From: Haloarcula ordinaria
GTDB lineage: Archaea; Halobacteriota; Halobacteria; Halobacteriales; Haloarculaceae
Length of the DNA stretch: 64,000 nt
Reading direction: 5' to 3'
Assembly: GCF_029338275.1 (NCBI RefSeq)
Contig: NZ_CP119789.1
Coordinates: forward strand, 806,001-870,000
In this document: positions 1 to 9,275 of the stretch, piece after piece
Numbering within the stretch: position 1 is the first letter of the stretch
Layout: each line of letters opens with the position of its first letter
Position numbers and translations under genes: made by a program
Notes under the pieces: model-generated
Database searches by the model: none
Told to the model about the DNA's origin: nothing
The model's input: the letters and a program-made list of their open reading frames with translations, nothing else

Positions 1-569
1 CGCTCGGGGACGCTGCCGTCGACTGGCACCGCTACGCGGACGTCGTCCGGACGTGGGAGGTGCCCGCCCCCGTCTACGCCATCACCGACGGGACGCGGGG
101 ACTGATGGGCCCACACGGGGTCCTCTCGGGCCGACACGGCTCGGAGTATGCGCTCGGGTTCGCCCAGCGGGACATCGGCGAGGCGTTCTACGGCAACGCG
201 GTGAGCAACTTCTGGCCGATGGCGACGACCCAACACGTCGCCGACCCCGACCCGCTCCCGGCGTCCTACGAGCACTTCCGGACCGCCGTGACCAACGCGG
301 CGCTCCACCGGGCGACGGGCCGTGACCTGCTTGCCGACGTCACCGTCCGCGACGTCGAGACCGGCGACCGGGCCGCCTACGAGCGCGTCCCGGTCGTCGC
401 CGTCCGGCAGAACCTGGTCGGCGAGGCGACCAACGACTTCCCCATCGAGAACGGCATGGCGTTCGAGACGCCGGACGGTCGGGTCGCGGCCGGCGACGGT
501 GGCGGCGGTATCATCCCGTTCTACGAGGGCTACGCCGCCGAGACGGTGACGCTGTACGGCGGGTCGTAG
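1..569 (+). CDS. Unknown haloarchaeal protein, 3' part only
   Basis: The reading frame is open from the window edge to a TAG at 567-569, so the start lies outside the window. The visible 188 residues are acidic in the haloarchaeal way. They include a Gly-rich stretch near the end (GDGGGGIIPF) and conserved-looking segments such as YALGFAQRD and NDFPIENGMAF. No signal peptide or membrane segment is visible in this part. I do not recognise the family. It converges on the sensor kinase gene, with five bases between the stop codons. Confidence 0.75.
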   Translation, partial: LGDAAVDWHRYADVVRTWEVPAPVYAITDGTRGLMGPHGVLSGRHGSEYALGFAQRDIGEAFYGNAVSNFWPMATTQHVADPDPLPASYEHFRTAVTNAALHRATGRDLLADVTVRDVETGDRAAYERVPVVAVRQNLVGEATNDFPIENGMAFETPDGRVAAGDGGGGIIPFYEGYAAETVTLYGGS

Positions 570-574
570 GCCCC

Positions 575-2852
575 TCACTCGGGGCCGACGCCGGTGATCT
601 CGAACCGGAGGCCACCCTCGGGGCTGTCGCTCGCGGCGACCGACCACCCGTGGGCCTCCACGACCTCCCTGACCGTCGCGAGCCCGAACCCGGTTCCCTC
701 CGGCTTGGTCGTGACCGCGCGTTCGAAGATGTCGGCCGCCGGGACGTCGTCGAGGCCCACCCCGTCGTCCTCGACGTAGAAGCCGTCGGCCAGCGGCCCG
801 ACGCGGACTGTCACCGAGGAATCGGCCCGCTCGCTGTCGGTCCCGTGTTCGACGGCGTTCCGGAACAGATTCTCGAGCACCTGTCGGAGCCGCGAGTCGT
901 CGGCCTGGAACCGGCAGTCACCGTCGACGCGGAGGCGGGCCGTCCCCGTCTCGACGGTGGCCCAGCACGCCTCGGACACCGCCTGGAGGGACACGTGGGC
1001 CGTCTCGCCGACGGCCTGGCCCGCCCTGGCCAGCGCTAGCAGGCTCTCGACCAGCTCCGACATCCGCTCGTGTGCGCGCTCGACCTCGTCCAAGTGCTCG
1101 TTCTCGCCCGTCTGGCGCGCGAGCGCGAGGCGCCCGGTCGCGACGTTCAGCGGGCCACGCAGGTCGTGGGAGACCACGGCGGCGAACTCTTCGAGCTGGC
1201 GGTTCTGCTGTTCGAGCACCTCTCGCGTTTGGTTTCGGTCGGTGATGTTCTGGGCGACGGCCATGCCGGCGGCGACTGCGCCGTCCTCGTCATGGATGGG
1301 GAGCACCTGGACGTGGTAGTCTCTGCCCTGGTAGCTGTCCTCGAAGGACTGCTCCTCGCCGGCCAGCGCGGCCCGGTAGGCGTCTTCGAGCACTGCGGCG
1401 TTCGCCGGTGGGAAGACGTCGGCCGGACGCTTGCCGACCATCTCCTCGGCCGACAGCCCGCCGTTCTCGAGTTCGTCCCCGCCGACGACGGTGAACCGGA
1501 GGGCTTCGTCGAACAGGAACACGCCGCCGTTCGGGAAGTGCTCGACGAGGCCGTCGAACAGCTCGCGGCTCCGCTGGAGGTCGCGTTCGCGCTGCTTGCG
1601 TTCGGTCACGTCGCGAGCGAACCCCTGGACGACGACCGTCTCGCCGTCCTCTCGGATGGGTGTCGCGCTCACCGCCACGTCGAACTCCTCCCCGTCGCCG
1701 TCGACGAGTCTGAGCTCCAGCCCGCGGACCGTCTCGCCGGCGACGACGCCGGCGAACCCCTCGACGGCGTCGGCCATGCTCTCCGGCGTGACGAGCGTCT
1801 CGAAGGAGGTTCCGAGCAGTGCTCCCCCCCGGCGTCCGTAACAGCTCTTCGCTGACCGGCGAGACGTAGGTGAACCGGCCGTCGGTATCCGTCCGGAAGA
1901 TGCCGTCCGGGCTGAGCTCGGCCATCTCGCGGAACTGCTGGTCGCGCTCGCGTTCCCGCCCCTCGGCCGCCTGGCGCTGAATCGCGGTCCCGAGGATGGC
2001 CGCGACGTTCTCGACGAAGGTGACGTCCTGGTCGGTGAACGGACGGTCGGCCGGTCCGAACGCAGTCAGGGCTCCCCATCGTTGGTCGGTGGGCCCTACG
2101 ACGACACCGATACCCCTGGTGTCGCTGCTGGCGACCTGTCGTTGGAGCGTGCCGGCGGTGTCGACCGGGAGGTCGTCGAGGAAGACGGCGTGGCCCTGCT
2201 CCAGTGCGGACCGCGCCAGTGTGGCGGCTCGTGCCTCGTCCACCGCCGGGGCAGCCGTCGGAGTACCGTGGGCGCTCGTGACGGCGCTGAGTCCGCCATC
2301 TCGCGACCGCTGCTCGAAGACCCAGCCCGACTCGCAGTCGAGTCGGTCGGCGACGAGCGCTATCGCCTCCTCGAGTAGCGCCGCCCTGTCGCCGCTCTCG
2401 AGCGCGCGGTATCCCAGCTGTGCGATGGCCTCGTGCTGGCGCGTCCGCCGCGCCAGGTCCCTGGACGTCTGATATCGTGCTACGGCGTTCTTGATGCGGT
2501 TGGCGAGCACGGTGTACTGGTCGGCCCCGACCGTCTTCTGGACGTAATCGGTCACGCCGGTCGCGATGGCCTCGCTGGCGACGGCCTCGGACCCGCGGCC
2601 GGTAAACAGGATGAACGGGAGGTCCGGGAACTCCGCCCGAACGGCCTCGAGGAACTCGATACCGTCCGACCCGGGCATGTCGTAGTCGCTGACGACGCAG
2701 TCGACGGGGACGCTCGCCAGGACCTCGTGGCCCTCGCTGGCGCTGGTCGCCGTCAGGACCGAACAGTCGAACGCTCGCTGCAGCAGGGGCTCGCTCGTCT
2801 CGAGGAGTGCGGGGTCGTCGTCGACGTGGAGAACGGTAGTGTGGGGGGGCAT
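575..2852 (-). pseudogene. Hybrid receiver-GAF-PAS-PAS histidine kinase, split by a +1 frameshift
   Basis: Two reading frames join into one 758-residue protein if one base is removed from the seven-C run at 1824-1830 (G on the coding strand). Order: receiver (residues 1-120, phospho-acceptor Asp56 in VVSDYDMPG), GAF-like domain (about 150-310), two PAS domains (about 320-560), then a kinase core with H-box SHDLRGPL, N-box ENLFRNAVEH, and G boxes DDGVGL and GTGFGLATV. The break falls inside the first PAS domain. The start is the ATG at 2852; an upstream GTG at 2879 is less likely. It sits 57 bases downstream of a response regulator on the same strand, so the two probably form one signalling operon. 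A six-G tract would restore the whole kinase, so sequencing error, a recent mutation and programmed frameshifting are all possible. Confidence 0.85.
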
Positions 2853-2909
2853 AGAGCGTCTCGTGGCGTGGCGGCCCACAGCGCGAGCCGCCGTGTATCG
2901 CCGCCGTCG

Positions 2910-3596
2910 TTACCGACCGGTCACCATGGACCGACAGGTGAGGATGCCGTCGGCGGTGATTCTGAGCTGGTAGTCGTCGTAGGAGAACTGGACCTGGACG
3001 GACTGGTCGGTGTTCCGGTCGAACGACCCGGTGAGGAGTCGCGAGAGCGCGTCCGAGTCGACGACGTCGTACAGCGGCGGGAACTCGAGCACGTCGCGGT
3101 CGGCGTGTTCCGCGAGCGCCCGGACGATGGCGCTCCCCACGTCCGTCTCGTGGTCCCACGAGAAGTTGCCGAGCACGTTCCACTCCTCGCCCGCGCCGTC
3201 CGCCTCGAGTGTCCTGCTGGTCGTCGTCACCTCTCGAACCGCGGCCGCGAGCGTCTCGAGCGACGCGCCGGCGTTGCCCTGGTCCCCCTTCCGGAGGTAC
3301 CGCTCGACCTTCTTGACCGGGAGGGCGTCGCGCTCGCTCCCCGAGTACAGAATCGTCCGCAGCTCGGGGTACCTCTCCTTGGCCACCGACACGAACGACC
3401 GCCCGTCCTCGGTCCTGATGCCGTCGCTGACGAGACAGTCGACCGGCGTCGACATCAGCGTCTCGAGCGCTTCCTCTGCCGACCCCGCGCCCACCGGTGT
3501 AACCTCCGCGCTACGACCGAAGAAATCGACGTACAGCTCCAACTCAAGCGGTTCGTCGTCGACGAAAAGCACCGTCGTTGATCTACCCTGTTCCAT
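2910..3596 (-). CDS. Response regulator with HalOD1 output domain
   Basis: 228 residues. The N-terminal receiver (about 5-120) has the acidic pair DDE at 13-15, the phospho-acceptor Asp58 in CLVSDG and a conserved Lys in YLRKGD. The C-terminal part (about 150-222) resembles the haloarchaeal HalOD1 output domain, with the pattern LYDVVDSDALSRLL followed by VQFSYDDYQLRITADG. There is no classical helix-turn-helix, so whether the output binds DNA or protein is not visible. It lies directly upstream of the hybrid kinase, which suggests a shared phosphorelay. Confidence 0.88.
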   Translation of the reverse strand: MEQGRSTTVLFVDDEPLELELYVDFFGRSAEVTPVGAGSAEEALETLMSTPVDCLVSDGIRTEDGRSFVSVAKERYPELRTILYSGSERDALPVKKVERYLRKGDQGNAGASLETLAAAVREVTTTSRTLEADGAGEEWNVLGNFSWDHETDVGSAIVRALAEHADRDVLEFPPLYDVVDSDALSRLLTGSFDRNTDQSVQVQFSYDDYQLRITADGILTCRSMVTGR

Positions 3597-3675
3597 ACGA
3601 CCGGTTCGATAGTCACTGAGATAACTCTTTGCGTTACGTCCCAGTTACGCTCTATCTGGCGGTGATACGGCGCCG

Positions 3676-4413
3676 TTAGCGGTGTTCTTCGACGGCGTCC
3701 GCCGCGGCTTCGAGCGTGAACGCCCCCTGGTACAGCGCGCTGCCGACGACGACGGCGGCGGCGCCGGTGTCTGCCAGTTCGAGCACGTCGTCGATAGTCG
3801 CGACGCCCCCGCTCGCCACCACCGGGATGTCGACGGCTTCGACCACGTTCCGGACCGGCTCGGTCCGCACGCCTTCGAGCTGGCCTTCGACGTCGACGTC
3901 GGTAAAGAGGATGCCGCCGGCCCCCAGCTCCGCGTACCGCTGGGCGGCCCTGGCGGGGTCCAGTCCGGTGCCTTCGGTCCAGCCGGCGACGACGACCTCG
4001 CCGTCTTTCGCGTCCAGGCTCACCAGCACACTCCCGGGGTGTTCGGCACTGATCGCTTCGACGATGTCGGGGTTCTCGATGGCGGCGGTCCCGAGGATGA
4101 CGCGGTCGACGCCGCGGTCCAGCAGCGAGACGGCGTCCTCGACGGTGCGGATGCCACCGCCGAGTTGCACGTCGACGTCCGCCCCGACCGCGTCGAGGAC
4201 GGCGTCTATCGCGTCGGCGTTCTGTCGCTCGCCCTCGAACGCCCCGTCGAGGTCGACGAGATGCAGCGTCCGCGCGCCCGCGTCGACCCACCGCTGTGCC
4301 GCCTCGACGGGGTCGCCGTACGTCTTCCCGGTGCCACGCTCGCCGCCGACCAGCTGGACGACCTGCCCGTCTTGCATGTCGACGGCGGGGACGACCTCGA
4401 ATTCGGGGAACAT
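3676..4413 (-). CDS. hisA: HisA, ProFAR isomerase of histidine synthesis
   Basis: 245 residues, the normal length for HisA, which converts ProFAR to PRFAR in histidine biosynthesis by an Amadori rearrangement. The TIM-barrel signature is clear: VVPAVDMQDGQVVQL with the first catalytic Asp, QLGGGIRT, LGTAAIENP, a second catalytic Asp region FTDVDVEGQ, and the phosphate-binding ends VASGGVATIDD and VVVGSALYQG. The ATG at 4413 fits the family start; an upstream in-frame extension to 4479 has no homology-like features. No other his genes are adjacent. It is divergent from radA, and 173 bases between them hold both promoters. Confidence 0.96.
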   Translation of the reverse strand: MFPEFEVVPAVDMQDGQVVQLVGGERGTGKTYGDPVEAAQRWVDAGARTLHLVDLDGAFEGERQNADAIDAVLDAVGADVDVQLGGGIRTVEDAVSLLDRGVDRVILGTAAIENPDIVEAISAEHPGSVLVSLDAKDGEVVVAGWTEGTGLDPARAAQRYAELGAGGILFTDVDVEGQLEGVRTEPVRNVVEAVDIPVVASGGVATIDDVLELADTGAAAVVVGSALYQGAFTLEAAADAVEEHR

Positions 4414-4524
4414 GCGCGACCGTCCGACCGGGCGCGTCGAAAGCGTGTCGGTCCCAGGCCGTCGCCGCGCTCTTCTCACCTAAACCCCCGTGGTGTGTCT
4501 CCGACCCGTCCGACTGCAGTCTGC

Positions 4525-4562
4525 CACTTTCACTTTCACCCTCCTGTTAACGAGCCTTTATC
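4525..4562 (+). promoter_or_regulatory. radA promoter with tandem TTTCAC repeats
   Basis: The TATA box CTTTATC (4556-4562) is centred about 28 nt upstream of the radA ATG, the spacing of a leaderless haloarchaeal promoter. Just upstream, at 4525-4540, CACTTTCACTTTCACC contains overlapping copies of TTTCAC. This is a plausible factor-binding site, but that is inference. Confidence 0.6.
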
Positions 4563-4586
4563 ACCCCGGACGCACAAGCCACGTCC

Positions 4587-5633
4587 ATGTCCGCAAGTGA
4601 GGACCTCGAAGACCTGCCGGGCGTCGGTCCGGCGACGGCAGAGAAGCTCAAAGAGAACGGGTTCGACTCCTACCAGGGAATCGCAGTCGCCTCACCCGGC
4701 GAGCTGTCGAACACGGCCGACATCGGCGAGTCGTCGGCCGCCGACATCATCAACGCCGCCCGCGAGGCCGCCGACATCGGTGGCTTCGAGACCGGTTCGA
4801 CCGTGCTCGAACGCCGCGAGCAGATCGGCAAGTTGACCTGGGGCGTCGAGGAGGTCGACGAACTGCTCGGTGGTGGCATCGAGACCCAGTCCATCACCGA
4901 GGTGTACGGCGAGTTCGGGGCCGGCAAGTCCCAGGTGACACACCAGATCGCCGTCACGGTCCAGACGCCGGCCGAGCACGGCGGCCTCGAAGGGAGTGCC
5001 ATCTTCATCGACTCCGAGGACACGTTCCGCCCCGAGCGAATCGAGCAGATGGTCCGCGGCCTCGACGACGAGGTCATGGAGGACACGATGGTCCTGCACG
5101 GCATCGCCGAGGAGGGCGAGGCCGACGCCACCGACGAGGCGCTGTTCGACGCGCTCGTCGAGTCGATGCTCGACAAGATCCACGTCGCGAAGGCGTTCAA
5201 CTCCAACCACCAGATTCTGCTGGCCGAGAAGGCCCAGGAGATCGCCAGCCAGTCCCAGGACGAGGAGTTCCCCGTCCGCCTGCTCGCGGTCGACTCGTTG
5301 ACCGCTCACTTCCGCGCCGAGTACGTCGGCCGTGGTGAGCTGGCCGACCGCCAGCAGAAGCTCAACAAGCACCTCCACGACCTGATGCGCGTGGGCGACC
5401 TCAACAACACCGCCGTCGTCGTCACGAACCAGGTGGCGTCGAACCCCGACTCCTTCTTCGGCGACCCGACCCAGCCCATCGGCGGCAACATCCTCGGTCA
5501 CACCTCCACGTTCCGGATGTACCTCCGCAAGTCCAAGGGTAACAAGCGCATCGTCAAGCTCGTCGACGCGCCGAACCTCCCCGACGGCGAGGCCGTCATG
5601 CGCGTCGAGGAAGGCGGCCTGATGGACGAGTAG
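4587..5633 (+). CDS. radA: RadA, archaeal RecA/Rad51 recombinase
   Basis: 348 residues, full length for archaeal RadA, the ATP-dependent strand-exchange protein of homologous recombination. The N-terminal helix-hairpin-helix domain starts [15 protein letters not shown] and ends near residue 65. The ATPase core has Walker [10 protein letters not shown] at about residue 108 and Walker [12 protein letters not shown] at about 231. The L2 region reads [14 protein letters not shown], followed by PIGGNILGH. The C-terminus ends with the [20 protein letters not shown] pattern of the family. The start is the ATG preceded by a TATA box at leaderless spacing. The gene looks intact and is not in an operon with its neighbours. 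Confidence 0.98.
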   Translation: MSASEDLEDLPGVGPATAEKLKENGFDSYQGIAVASPGELSNTADIGESSAADIINAAREAADIGGFETGSTVLERREQIGKLTWGVEEVDELLGGGIETQSITEVYGEFGAGKSQVTHQIAVTVQTPAEHGGLEGSAIFIDSEDTFRPERIEQMVRGLDDEVMEDTMVLHGIAEEGEADATDEALFDALVESMLDKIHVAKAFNSNHQILLAEKAQEIASQSQDEEFPVRLLAVDSLTAHFRAEYVGRGELADRQQKLNKHLHDLMRVGDLNNTAVVVTNQVASNPDSFFGDPTQPIGGNILGHTSTFRMYLRKSKGNKRIVKLVDAPNLPDGEAVMRVEEGGLMDE

Positions 5634-5665
5634 GCCCGCGACCGGCCATTGGCGACATGCGTCAC

Positions 5666-5672
5666 TTTTTAT
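5666..5672 (+). promoter_or_regulatory. TATA box of the PAS kinase gene
   Basis: TTTTTAT centred 28 nt upstream of the GTG at 5697. The spacing predicts transcription starting at or next to that GTG, which is why I chose it over the earlier in-frame TTG at 5649. Confidence 0.6.
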
Positions 5673-5696
5673 CCCCACACTCCTAACGGTGGGCAA

Positions 5697-6740
5697 GTGA
5701 CCGACGTTCCGACCGACCGGACCCGCCTCGTCGAGGCGGCGTTCGACGAGCTTCCAGACCAGGTCGCCGTTCTCGACGCCGAGGGAGTAATCCGGCTGAC
5801 GAACCACTCGTGGGACACCTTCGGGTTCGAGAACGGCGTCGACGGCGACGTCGATATGGTCGGCCAGAACTACCTGACGGTCTGTCGCGACTCGCCCGAC
5901 GAGATGTCGACGGACGTCGCCGACGGGATTGAGTCGGTCATCGAGGGAGACGCCGAGGAGTTCTCGCTGGAGTACCCGTGTCATACGCCCGACGAGCGGC
6001 GCTGGTTCACCGTTCGTGTGACCCCGTTCGAACTGGACGGCGAGTCACTCGTCCTCGTCGTCCACACCGACGTCACCGAGCGGCACCTGGCCGAGGCGAG
6101 CGTCACCGAGCGCAACGAACTGCTGGAACAGGTCGCCGGGATTCTCAGCCACGACCTCCGCAACCCGTTGTCGGTGGCGCTCGCACACGCCGAGATGGCC
6201 GTGAGCGGCGAAGCACCCGACGAGGACCACGCGGCCGACGTCCTGGAGTCGCTCCAGCGGATGAACGACATCATCGACGACGCGCTCATGCTCGCCCGTG
6301 GGACCGAACCCACCGAGCTGGACGACGTGGACCTCGAATCGACGGCCCGGGACGCCTGGGACCAGGTGTCGACCGATGGTGCGCAACTCACCGTCACGGG
6401 GACGATGCTGGTCGGGGCCGACGAGAGCCTCCTGGCCCAGCTGTTCGAGAACCTCTTTCGAAACGCCGTGGAACACGGCGCGACGGCCGAGCGTGGGGCC
6501 GACGACCTGACGGTGACTGTCGAACCCCGCGACGACGGATTCGCCGTCGCCGACGACGGGCAGGGCATCCCCGACGCGAAACTCGACCAGGTGTTCGAGC
6601 CCGGGTTCTCGACGAACAAGGACGACGGCGGCACCGGACTCGGCCTGCCCATCGTCAAGCGAATCGCCGACGCCCACGGCTGGACCGTCCGTGCGGAGGC
6701 CGCGCCGGACGGCGGCGCGATGTTCGCCGTCAATGTATGA
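5697..6740 (+). CDS. PAS-domain sensor histidine kinase
   Basis: 347 residues from a GTG start. A single N-terminal PAS domain (about 10-125, LPDQVAVLDAEGVIRLTN to LVLVVHTDVTERHLAE) is followed by a HisKA dimerisation region with H-box ILSHDLRNPLS and an HATPase core: N-box ENLFRNAVEH, G1 VADDGQGIPD, G2 GGTGLGLPIVKR. There are no transmembrane segments, so it is probably a cytosolic sensor. There is no receiver domain and no adjacent regulator; its partner must be elsewhere. The layout resembles the kinase half of the hybrid protein at 575-2852, and the two are probably paralogous. Confidence 0.92.
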   Translation: MTDVPTDRTRLVEAAFDELPDQVAVLDAEGVIRLTNHSWDTFGFENGVDGDVDMVGQNYLTVCRDSPDEMSTDVADGIESVIEGDAEEFSLEYPCHTPDERRWFTVRVTPFELDGESLVLVVHTDVTERHLAEASVTERNELLEQVAGILSHDLRNPLSVALAHAEMAVSGEAPDEDHAADVLESLQRMNDIIDDALMLARGTEPTELDDVDLESTARDAWDQVSTDGAQLTVTGTMLVGADESLLAQLFENLFRNAVEHGATAERGADDLTVTVEPRDDGFAVADDGQGIPDAKLDQVFEPGFSTNKDDGGTGLGLPIVKRIADAHGWTVRAEAAPDGGAMFAVNV

Positions 6741-6810
6741 GTTCTCCCGCGTCGGACGTCACCGACGCTAGTCTTCGCTACCTGTGACCGGGTCGCTCAG
6801 GGCCGTGTCT

Positions 6811-6941
6811 AACCCCTTCGTTTCGTGTCCACCACCGCGCCGTCCGGCGTCTTTCACCCGTCTGACGAACCGGAGTGAAAGTGGTGTGGATGATACCGAA
6901 CCGCAAGACGGCGGAACATCTCCTGGTGAAACGGAGGGGTT
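6811..6941. other. Inverted pair of origin-recognition-box-like motifs
   Basis: The 290-base gap between 6741 and 7030 has no convincing gene. It holds GAAACGAAGGGGTT on the minus strand (6811-6824) and GAAACGGAGGGGTT on the plus strand (6928-6941), one mismatch apart and with the G runs facing outward. This resembles the haloarchaeal ORB pattern of a GAAAC core followed by a G string. The interior is not AT-rich and no orc1/cdc6 gene lies in this window, so origin activity is doubtful. A nearby GTGAAAGTGG at 6876-6885 echoes the repeats in front of radA. Confidence 0.4.
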
Positions 6942-7030
6942 CGGCGTGAAAACCGCGAGACGTGGGTGAGATTCGACCCGTGACCGGGGGCTAGCGCGTC
7001 GCCTGCAGATTCGGGGCTTTCCCTGCCGGG

Positions 7031-8083
7031 TCAGTCGCCGGCGGACTTCATGCCCGTGCCGTCCAGGTCCGCACCGCCCACCGACGACCGCAGGGCGTCC
7101 ATGCCGTCGTCCCGGTCGATACCGAAGTTGTCGGCGTACAGCGCCTGGACGCGGTCGTACTCCTCGTCGCTGAGCGGCGGCGTGTCGGGGGCCGCCGCCC
7201 ACTCGTCGATATCGTCTGTCGTCCGGAACGTCGGCGTCACCGAGGCCATCTCGTCGTGGTAGAGGAGCCACTGGATGGCCGCCTGGCCCAGCGTACGCTC
7301 GCCGTCGCGTTCAAGGAATCTGATGGATTCCACCTTCTCCCACCCGGTCTCGTACCACTCGCTCGGGCGGTGCGCGCGGTGGTCACCCTTGCCCAGCTCG
7401 GTCTCGGGCGTGACCTGCTCGTTGAGCAGGCCCGAGGAGTGGGGCACGCGAGCGATGACGGAGGTGTCGGCCTCGTGCTCGCGGATGGTGTCGAGGAAGT
7501 GCTGGCCGGGGGTCTGCTCGAAGAGGTTGAAGACGGTCTGGACGACGTCGAACTCCTCGGCGACGGCGGCGTCCCCCTCCGCGAGCCAGCCGATGGATGG
7601 GCCGAGCGCCCAGCCGACGGCGTCGACTTTCCCCGCATCGCGAAGGTCGTCGAGCGTCGCCAGGACGTCCTCGTCGACCTCGTCGACGTTGGCGTTGTGG
7701 AGCATCAGCAGGTCGACGTGGTCCATGTCGAGGCGGTCGAGCGAGCGGTCGAGCGCCGTCTCGATCCACTCGGGCGTGACCTTCTTGGGCAACTCGCCGT
7801 GGCCGGCCTGCGGGTTGTTGTAGAAATCGTAGCCCACCTTCGTGGAGACGGTGACCTCGTCGCGGCGGTCGGCGAGTGCCTCGCCGATGATCTCCTCGCT
7901 GTCGCCGTGGCCGTAGACGTCGCCCGTGTCGAAGAACGTCACGCCCTGGTCGACCGCGTGCTCGACCATCTCGACGGCGTCCTCGCGCGTCCGGTCGCCC
8001 CACCAGTCGGTCCCGACGACCCAGGCCCCGAAGCCCACTTCGGAGACCTCCACGTCCGTGTTTCCGAGTGTCCGGTAGTTCAT
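7031..8083 (-). CDS. Aldo/keto reductase
   Basis: 350 residues. It is a TIM-barrel NADPH-dependent oxidoreductase of the aldo/keto reductase superfamily. The catalytic tetrad is visible: Asp and Tyr in FFDTGDVYGHG, Lys in VSTKVGYDF and His in LLMLHNANV. The C-terminal cofactor region includes TLGQAAIQWLLYHDEMASVTP. It opens with MNYRTLGNTDVEVSEVGFG, the usual family start; an upstream in-frame start at 8107 is less likely. The substrate cannot be told from sequence. It is in line with the CPBP gene upstream, with 24 bases between them, so co-transcription is plausible. Confidence 0.93.
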   Translation of the reverse strand: MNYRTLGNTDVEVSEVGFGAWVVGTDWWGDRTREDAVEMVEHAVDQGVTFFDTGDVYGHGDSEEIIGEALADRRDEVTVSTKVGYDFYNNPQAGHGELPKKVTPEWIETALDRSLDRLDMDHVDLLMLHNANVDEVDEDVLATLDDLRDAGKVDAVGWALGPSIGWLAEGDAAVAEEFDVVQTVFNLFEQTPGQHFLDTIREHEADTSVIARVPHSSGLLNEQVTPETELGKGDHRAHRPSEWYETGWEKVESIRFLERDGERTLGQAAIQWLLYHDEMASVTPTFRTTDDIDEWAAAPDTPPLSDEEYDRVQALYADNFGIDRDDGMDALRSSVGGADLDGTGMKSAGD

Positions 8084-8107
8084 ACCCCCAGTTACGGCGC
8101 TGCGCAC

Positions 8108-9139
8108 TTAGCCATCTTGGTTCTCGGGCCGGTCGCTCGCGTCGGCGGTGCGCCGGAGCGTCGGCGTCGCGACGGCTTCGAGCACCGCGACAGCGCCGTA
8201 CTCGCGGCGGACCCACCAGGCGAGCGCGCCCGACCCGACCACCAGCAGCGGAAGGGCGACGAGCCCACCCTCGGGGCCGAACGACCCGCCGGTCACCAGC
8301 GGGAGGCCCGTCGTCTCTGTGCCGAGCAGCGCCGCGCCAGTCGGGATGCCGCTGACCGGGAAGCCGTACAGCCCGAGGGTGTAGTTCCAGGCGACGTGGA
8401 AGCCGGCGGCGATGCCCAGGCGACCGGTGAGGACGTAACACGCGCCCAACAGGACGCCGTACAGGGTGATGTTGGTGACGCTGAGCAGCGACGCGCTGGG
8501 GTTGGTCGCGTGCAGGACGCCGAAGAGCGCTCCCGTCAGGACCGTCGCGACGACGGTGGCGCGCCACTTCCCGAACGCGCCGGCGAGTCCTTCGGCGGCG
8601 TTGGTCAGCAGGTACCCCCGGACGAGGACCTCCTCGGTGGTGGCCTGGACGAGGAAGAACACCGCCAGCAGGACCAGGCGGGTCGCCGCGCCGGTCCCGC
8701 CGAATCCGATTGGACCGCCGGACTCGGTCACGAGCACGCCGGTAATCGTCACCAGTCCGGCGGTGAGTTCGACGACCAGGACGACCGTCGGCAGGGCGAC
8801 CCCGAGCGCGAGCCCGAAGGCGGCGTCGCGCCACCACTGGCGGTCCAGCTCCAGTCCGAAGTCCACCAGTCGGCGGCGGTCGAGCAGATACCCCACACCG
8901 AGGCCACTGCCCAGCGCGGCGACCCACACCCAGGTGGTGCGGGCGAGGTTTCGCAGGGCTGCCCCGAGACCGGTCCCGTTCCCCGGGGGGAGCACCGAAG
9001 CGGCGAGCCCGGCGAACACCACCGTCAAGAAGAGGGTCCCGACCACCCAGATGGTGACCCGCCACGGCGACCGCAGGCGTCGCTCGGTCGGATTGACGAT
9101 GTACCCCCGGAGCTCCGTTGCGAAGTCCGACCTGGCCAT
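8108..9139 (-). CDS. CPBP-family intramembrane metalloprotease
   Basis: 343 residues with about eight hydrophobic segments. The CPBP (Rce1/type II CAAX protease-like) motifs are present: ATTEEVLVRGYL with the EExxxR glutamates and arginine, GVLHATNP with the second-motif histidine, and FHVAWNY with the last His and Asn. Such proteins are glutamic intramembrane endopeptidases. In prokaryotes they have been linked to processing of peptides and membrane proteins, but the substrate here is unknown. It begins with ATG at 9139 inside CCATGG, and the aldo/keto reductase follows closely downstream. Confidence 0.9.
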   Translation of the reverse strand: MARSDFATELRGYIVNPTERRLRSPWRVTIWVVGTLFLTVVFAGLAASVLPPGNGTGLGAALRNLARTTWVWVAALGSGLGVGYLLDRRRLVDFGLELDRQWWRDAAFGLALGVALPTVVLVVELTAGLVTITGVLVTESGGPIGFGGTGAATRLVLLAVFFLVQATTEEVLVRGYLLTNAAEGLAGAFGKWRATVVATVLTGALFGVLHATNPSASLLSVTNITLYGVLLGACYVLTGRLGIAAGFHVAWNYTLGLYGFPVSGIPTGAALLGTETTGLPLVTGGSFGPEGGLVALPLLVVGSGALAWWVRREYGAVAVLEAVATPTLRRTADASDRPENQDG

Positions 9140-9275
9140 GGCGGCCAGTCACCCGGCGGCGTCTTAACAGATACGCCACGGACGGCCCGTGACACCGTTT
9201 GTCGTGGCGTCGGTGTTACCGGGTAGTGCCCACGTAACGGAAACCACTATCTGCCCTGGAATCCAGGTACGGCAC

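Noticed and set aside
6784..6969. A 61-codon frame in the gap before the aldo/keto reductase
   Set aside because: No motif and no suitably placed promoter; the region is better explained by the ORB-like motifs.
7256..9226. A 656-codon open frame across the aldo/keto reductase and CPBP genes
   Set aside because: It is antisense to two genes with clear catalytic motifs and translates to low-complexity Val/Arg/Gly-rich sequence without a recognisable fold.
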